A stretch of 64,000 nucleotides of DNA from Azolla pinnata (taxonomy: Eukaryota > Streptophyta > Polypodiopsida > Salviniales > Salviniaceae), in assembly GCA_037176905.1 (NCBI GenBank), contig JBBBWG010028090.1, positions 1,306 through 65,305 on the forward strand, given 5' to 3'. The translations under genes were made by a program, and so were the position numbers. Shown here in pieces: positions 59,031 to 64,000 of the stretch. The notes below the pieces were generated by a model that did not search any database, was not told where the DNA came from, and saw only the letters and a program-made list of their open reading frames with translations. The number at the start of each line of letters is the position of its first letter. Positions within the stretch are counted from its first letter, which is position 1.

Positions 59031-59580
59031 GTCAACCAGTGGTATCTGAGCCGTGGATCGATGTACACGTAGTGATCAGTAAGTGAAGAAGCATGATAGA
59101 GTCACGAAATCGGGCAATCAAATAGTTCTCTGAGCTTTTTACTGGTCGAATCGGCAGAACCGATTCACGCTCCTCTACAGCCGAAGACCTGGCTTCGACT
59201 ACGGTTCGGGTTCAGAGTTAGCAAGTGATATCAGAGCGATGGATTGATGTACATGTAGCGATTGGTAAGCGAAGAAGCATGATGGAGTCACGAAATTGGG
59301 CAATCGAAAAATTCTCAGAGCTTTTTACTGGTCGAATCGACAGAATTGGTTCACGCTCCTCCGTAGCTGAAGACCTAACTTCGATCAAGGTTTAGGGTCA
59401 GAGTCAGTAAGTGGTATCAGATCAAAGCAAGCAATGGATCGATGTACACGTAGCGATCAGTAAGTGAAGAGCGTGATGGAGACACGAAATTGGCGATTCA
59501 AAGAATTCTCAGAGCTTTTGTTGGTCGAATCAGAACCGATTCACGCTCCTTCGCAGCAGAAGCCCTCGCTTCGATCGAAT
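59030..59580. mobile_element. Three tandem ~186-bp fragments with a tRNA-iMet-type primer-binding-site motif (LTR-element fossil)
   Basis: Three units begin at about 59040, 59226 and 59412 with versions of TGGTATC(A/T)GAGC, the usual initiator-Met tRNA primer-binding site of plant LTR retrotransposons. Each is followed by ATGGATCGATGTACACGTAG, AAGCATGATGGAGTCACGAA and a GCTTTTTACTGGTCGAATC block. Only a leader-like piece is present, with no LTR pair and no coding region, so it is an old broken remnant that was tandemly multiplied. It directly abuts the telomeric-type array. Confidence 0.6.
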
Positions 59581-60361
59581 CAACTCATCCCCGATCCAAG
59601 CCCACTCACGATTGCGAATTTCCAAATGCTTTTAACGCCAAAAATTCCATTGTTTTGGTTTCATTGCTCGATTAGGATTTATCAGGATAGTACAACTGAT
59701 AATCGACATGCATGTTTGATAGTTAAGCATGTATCCAAACCAGCTCGTAAGACGAATATGGATGGTTTCAACCACTCTCTATGATCATGCTCATCAAGTT
59801 ATACTTTTGTCTCTTACTGAAATTTTCCATTTGCTTGATAATCATCTTATGATATTCTCATGATATTTTCATGATTAATTCCCTCAGATTCTGCCTTGTC
59901 ATTCATTCTACTTCACCTCCTTCCAGAGAGATACTAAATACAATATACACTCAATCTGAACTCCACAGCAAATGAACTTTCATAAGAATTGCTAAGGAGA
60001 GAAATTCCCAACCCTGTTTAACATACTGTTACAATCATGTCAACCCAAAGGTATAGAGTGATAAAAGAAATCAGTTGTGGAAGCTGAAATAGATAAACAA
60101 TATAATGGTCTGTTCAGGAAAAGTTTTTTTTTTATGCTAATGGAACAGAAAATGCTTACACATGTGACATGATTATACAATAATGCATGAAGATGCATAT
60201 AGCCACTGATTCAAATCAGGCCGGTCAAAAAATATTATACAAGCTTCTACAATTGAATGCTTGATTTTTCCTGATAATGATGGTCAATCAAGACAGGATT
60301 TACAGTGCTTACTCTTGACACATTTCAGAAAGAAATTTCTGTCCCGGATCAGAACCAGCTT
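59581..60361. other. Intergenic / 3' flank; no gene supported
   Basis: AT-rich with no repeat or coding signal that I can support. The last part before 60362 should be 3' UTR of the zinc-finger gene. Confidence 0.5.
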
Positions 60362-63300
60362 TCAAATATTGCTCTCTGAAGCGGATAAAGAGCCTCTACC
60401 ATCACATGCCATGCATTTGCGTGAGCCAGAACAACTTGCACAGTAATTCCACTTCTTAGCAAGCCTATGAACGAATATAAAGCCCTTCTTATATATGTGA
60501 GACATATTTTGGCCTATTTTAAAAAACCCCACGACTTCTGGAAATGGGGTTGAATCTTGATGATATCTTTTTCTAGCAGACCTCCAAAAACCTTAGAATT
60601 TACTACACATGTTTAGAATATTATCTTGTGACCTAGTCAGATGCAGAAATGCAATTCTTGCAAACCTTAAATTCTATGTGTGTTTGAGTCGCAGTCAACC
60701 ATTTCAATGCATTTTAGTTTTCATGTTGGATTTTAGATAATTACTCAATAATTTTGGAAGGTTTGTTGTCGTAAGCTTTTTAGAGCTATTCAATATCACA
60801 AAGTAAGGACGCTTAAACTCATCATCTAAAAAAACAGAGGGGAAACAGTAAGTTGCACAACACCTTGAAGACCTTACCCTGCAGTATATCGTGTAGCTGC
60901 ATCTTTTGCATTGGCACGAGCTTTGGCTGCTGCTTCTTGCGAAAGAGCCTTAAGCTGAAACCCCTCACCATTACAAGAAGAACACAAACCTGAACCATCA
61001 CATGCCTCACATTGCACCTGACAATAACTCCAGAGTCAAGGAGAAATATAAGACATTTATCAGATCTTTAAACTTGCCGGTGGAAAATATATAGTAAAAA
61101 GCAGCACATTCCAACACAAAATAAAAAAGTTGCAGCATTTTCTCATAATTTTGATTGGTACTTACAAGTTATGCCCAACAACTTAATGCCTTTACCACAA
61201 TCTCCTATTATTTATTTTCTAAAGTCGCACAGTCCCTCCTTCTAATTACACCACTTTGCATAGTGAGGAGAAAAAATCTGAAGACAAATTTGTCCCCAAA
61301 ACATTAAATAATCATGGCCATTGGAAATAAATTTGAAATATGATACTTGTGAGTATAAGTGGTTACTATGCAATGTGAAATCGTTTTCTTTATTACCTTT
61401 TTGGGTGCAGAAGAAGCTGATGATGTATCAGAGTTCAAGCGCTGCAATCCAACCAGAGAAGCACCTATCACAGCAATAGCCACTGCTGCACCCACTGCTT
61501 CCGATGGCAATGCCTTCGACGGATGGTATCGAGCTGGTGCATGCTTCTTGTCAAGCCTCCCAACTCCCAGTTGAGGCTCATTCACATCATAGTGGCATTT
61601 CTTGCTCCATGTACATGTTCTGCACAATATAATAGAATTGCAGGATCGTGCCCTGAAAAACACAAAAGGCCAAGAAAATACTTATCAAGTTTAATTTCTT
61701 TCTCCTTTCTGGAAATATTACACAGAAACCATATGAAAACTTCAATCTTTCTTTCTTTCTCCAAACAGCCCCAAAGCTGCCACTTCTCCGCATGCCTTGT
61801 GTTAAACGCATGAATAAAAGAATAATATGACGTGCACACGATATCAAGTAACTGTTCAAGCAGAGTTGTGTACCACGCAGACAAGACAAGAGCCAAAACA
61901 GAAGACTGGACGCACTATCACCTAGTGCTACAAGTATAAGTAGCTCAGAGCAAGTTAGTAAGTGACAAAAGACAGGCAGTAGGAGCAGTAATAGTAGCCT
62001 TATTACCATTGCAGAGTAGAGTGCTAGAATGGAGGTAACAGACGGCACCAGGCAGAACCCATGCCTAGAACTAGGCTAGGTCTAGGTGTTAGCTACAGAA
62101 AATCATCATACTATAAAACTACTTGAAATATGCCCCCTCATACACGAGGCAGATATTGCAATGTCCTATTTTCACAATGCTATGGTCAAATGATGTGCCC
62201 ACATAATCATCCCTCTTGTAAACAATTTGTGTGCAACAGAGAGAGAGCGAGAGACATGTGTCAAAAAAAACTTACATTTTTCTCCTTTCTTCCATAAATT
62301 AAGATTCATCATTAGTAATACAATGCCAAAATTACATGCTGAAGAGGGTCAAGATCGTGGAAAAAATCTAGACGGTTTGTTACTCAATATTTGGAGCAGC
62401 CCATCCACCCTTAAAACTTCAATCTCTGCGAGGAACCTCTCCATTCCTAATGGCGGGAAAAATCCACTTTGGGTGAGCATAATTCCAGACCAAAGTTAAA
62501 ATATCCCCTGAAAAGACTTGAGTGCCTCTCCATGCCCTTAGCACCTCCATCCTTCTCGACAGTATTCTATCCGGTTCCCCTCAGTGTAAATCGTACTGCC
62601 CCCTGTATTTCTGTTTTCCTTTTCTGTTGCATCTCTTTGATGCTCTGTCTTATCCCAAAGGCAGGAATAAGGACACACCCCTCCTTAATCACTTTAGTGC
62701 AGTTTCAGACGCATAAGTATGTGACATCTCAAGGATAGAGTTTGATTAGATTAGCACGGATATAAGTGACTGTCTAATTGATTCAGCATCACTTATAATG
62801 GGACTGATGGATGAACATTTGGGAAATATCTACCATATTATGTGCAGTTAAGCAGGAGAAGCGAACTCAGTTGCGAAGGTAAAAAAAAAAAGGTCTTTTA
62901 ACATCATGATCATGCGAGAATTAGTTCAGATAGACAGGTCTCCTTTCTTCACCTCTCCTATATCTCGAACCTTTCACCTCTTACAATCTGCATCCACCTT
63001 AACTGTGAAAGGACATGAGATGGTCATCGATTTCAATCACTTTAACAGAATGACTTGCTTGGCTCTGTGAATACGTTGGGATCATTCATCTCCTGATTTT
63101 GGCTCGGAGGCATATCACACAATGGCCTCTGGCCTCAACTCCTACTGTAGCTTCTTAGATATGATAACACAGCAGTTCCTTGCCATGTCTTAGTTCTTTC
63201 TTTCTAGCATTGAATTTTTATACAATGCATTTGCAAAGAGTAACAAATGCAGCAGCCACCAAAACAAAGTCAACACAACAAGCATTTCTTACACAAATTC

Positions 63301-64000
63301 AAGAAAATGGAGGATAAACTTACTTTTTTAGCTTTGGAAATATCTGCCAAACAGCCAGAAAAACCAAAACAGTTTTCTAGTAAGGGTATGTGTGTTACTT
63401 CGAGGATGGCATTACTAATTTGCAGGAACTAAATATATACCTTGACGTAAGCTTTTCGAGCAGGTGCACTCCTCCATAGCTCGTCTCTACTAAGGTCTGA
63501 AGTGAGCTTGGCTGTGAATGAATTACACCATTTCATTGTTCAAAAGACAGAATCACAAATGCTTCAACTCATCACGCTTCGACTGCATGCTCGGAAAGGA
63601 ATCAGATATAAGTACAAAAATGAGGAGCGACATTTCTCATGCATCATACAAACCATGCAAACATGAAGAGGAAAAACATGAACCAAGAAAAATAAGTTAC
63701 AAACAAGCATGAGGCGTGAATTGTGCGCGACTTCCGATGACTTCGGTGTGGTAAAAGGAAGAAGAAGCATGAGGTCTATGAAATCAATGGATTCACGCCG
63801 ATCGGAACGAGGACGTGTTACAAAGAGCTGTGAGGCCTGAACTTAACAACTACAATAGAATTCGCGCAGTTCAAAACAAGGGTGAGTACGGAAGGAAGAT
63901 CGGATCAGGCAGACTCACCCATCTCTCTCTCTCTCTCTCTCTCTGCCTCGCGATGTCTTCTCTGTGCAGGAGTAAGCTTACCTCGTGACTGAAGGCCAGC
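60362..64000 (-). CDS. DnaJ-type cysteine-rich zinc-finger protein, probably plastid (5' end outside window)
   Basis: Supported exons are 61652-61397, 61017-60878 and 60464-60362, all in phase, ending in ASESNI and a stop. Upstream exons 63511-63441 and a partial 64000-63982 fit in phase but carry no diagnostic motif. The exon at 61652 holds CRTCTWSKKCHYD and one hydrophobic helix, AVGAAVAIAVIGASLVGLQ. The C-terminus has four CxxCxGxG-like units: CEACDGSG, CSSCNGEG, CASCSGSR and CMACDGRG, i.e. two zinc sites. This pattern is that of the DnaJ central domain without a J domain, as in BSD2, LQY1, PSA2 and ORANGE, which act as chaperones or disulphide-handling factors in chloroplasts. Which of these is the closest relative I cannot say. 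The third unit lacks its last Gly. Confidence 0.8.
61653..63440. other. Long first introns of the zinc-finger gene
   Basis: If exon 63511-63441 is right, this is a ~1.8-kb intron. It holds a short GAGAGAGCGAGAGA run near 62240 and otherwise no recognisable feature. Further right (63910-63945) a (CT)n run lies inside the next intron. Confidence 0.4.

Noticed and set aside
61582-62048. Minus-strand frames overlapping the zinc-finger exon
   Set aside because: They use the wrong frame of the 61652-61397 exon and run into intron; the in-phase exon set explains the region.

Overview
This is plant nuclear DNA, almost certainly from a flowering plant. Nearly every gene is split by GT-AG introns with U/AT-rich interiors. 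The gene families are land-plant families: an EDR2-like protein, an RLCK-VII kinase, an SRO/RCD1 protein, a SAUR, a Wali7/TSJT1 protein, a DOG1-domain protein and a plastid DnaJ-type zinc finger. Plant-type TTTAGGG arrays also occur. The sequence does not let me name the species. Two 100-N scaffold gaps (13351-13450 and 58557-58656) both lie inside repeats.

Layout. The left edge (114-321, +) holds one internal exon of an unidentified gene, followed by a ~70-bp tandem array (460-1420). A 21-exon EDR2-like gene (PH-START-DUF1336, 754 aa) occupies 11895-3695 on the minus strand. From 12.5 to 17.8 kb there is mostly simple and low-complexity repeat, a TIR-bearing dispersed element, and three long, perfectly alternating purine-pyrimidine tracts. 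A PBL27-like receptor-like cytoplasmic kinase (17888-21625, +) and an unrecognised membrane-hairpin protein (24183-26701, +) follow. Next come an RCD1/SRO-type WWE-PARP-RST gene (33673 to about 29061, -), an intronless SAUR with a His-rich head (39661-38987, -) and a TSJT1/Wali7-like gene (46544-44278, -). Interstitial telomeric repeats lie at 49.8-51.0 kb and 58.2-59.0 kb and flank a DOG1-ankyrin gene (58196-54354, -). The right edge carries a plastid-type DnaJ zinc-finger gene (minus strand, 5' end outside the window).

The genes do not form a pathway or operon. Several belong to stress or defence signalling families (EDR2-like, PBL27-like kinase, SRO), but that grouping may be chance. For six of the seven main genes I worked out complete exon sets, and every phase and total length closes. 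Those models are conceptual splicing, not transcript evidence.

The most unusual item is the 499-aa DOG1-ankyrin protein. The second half of a TGA/DOG1-type domain and the first ankyrin repeat share one exon, so the fusion does not rest on a guessed intron. The ankyrin block looks like the one in SKOR/GORK potassium channels. The gene also carries a ~366-bp tandem duplication that copies its second-exon acceptor. A second theme is local tandem duplication inside introns: almost every gene here has a duplicated intronic block, and in two genes the duplication copies a splice acceptor.
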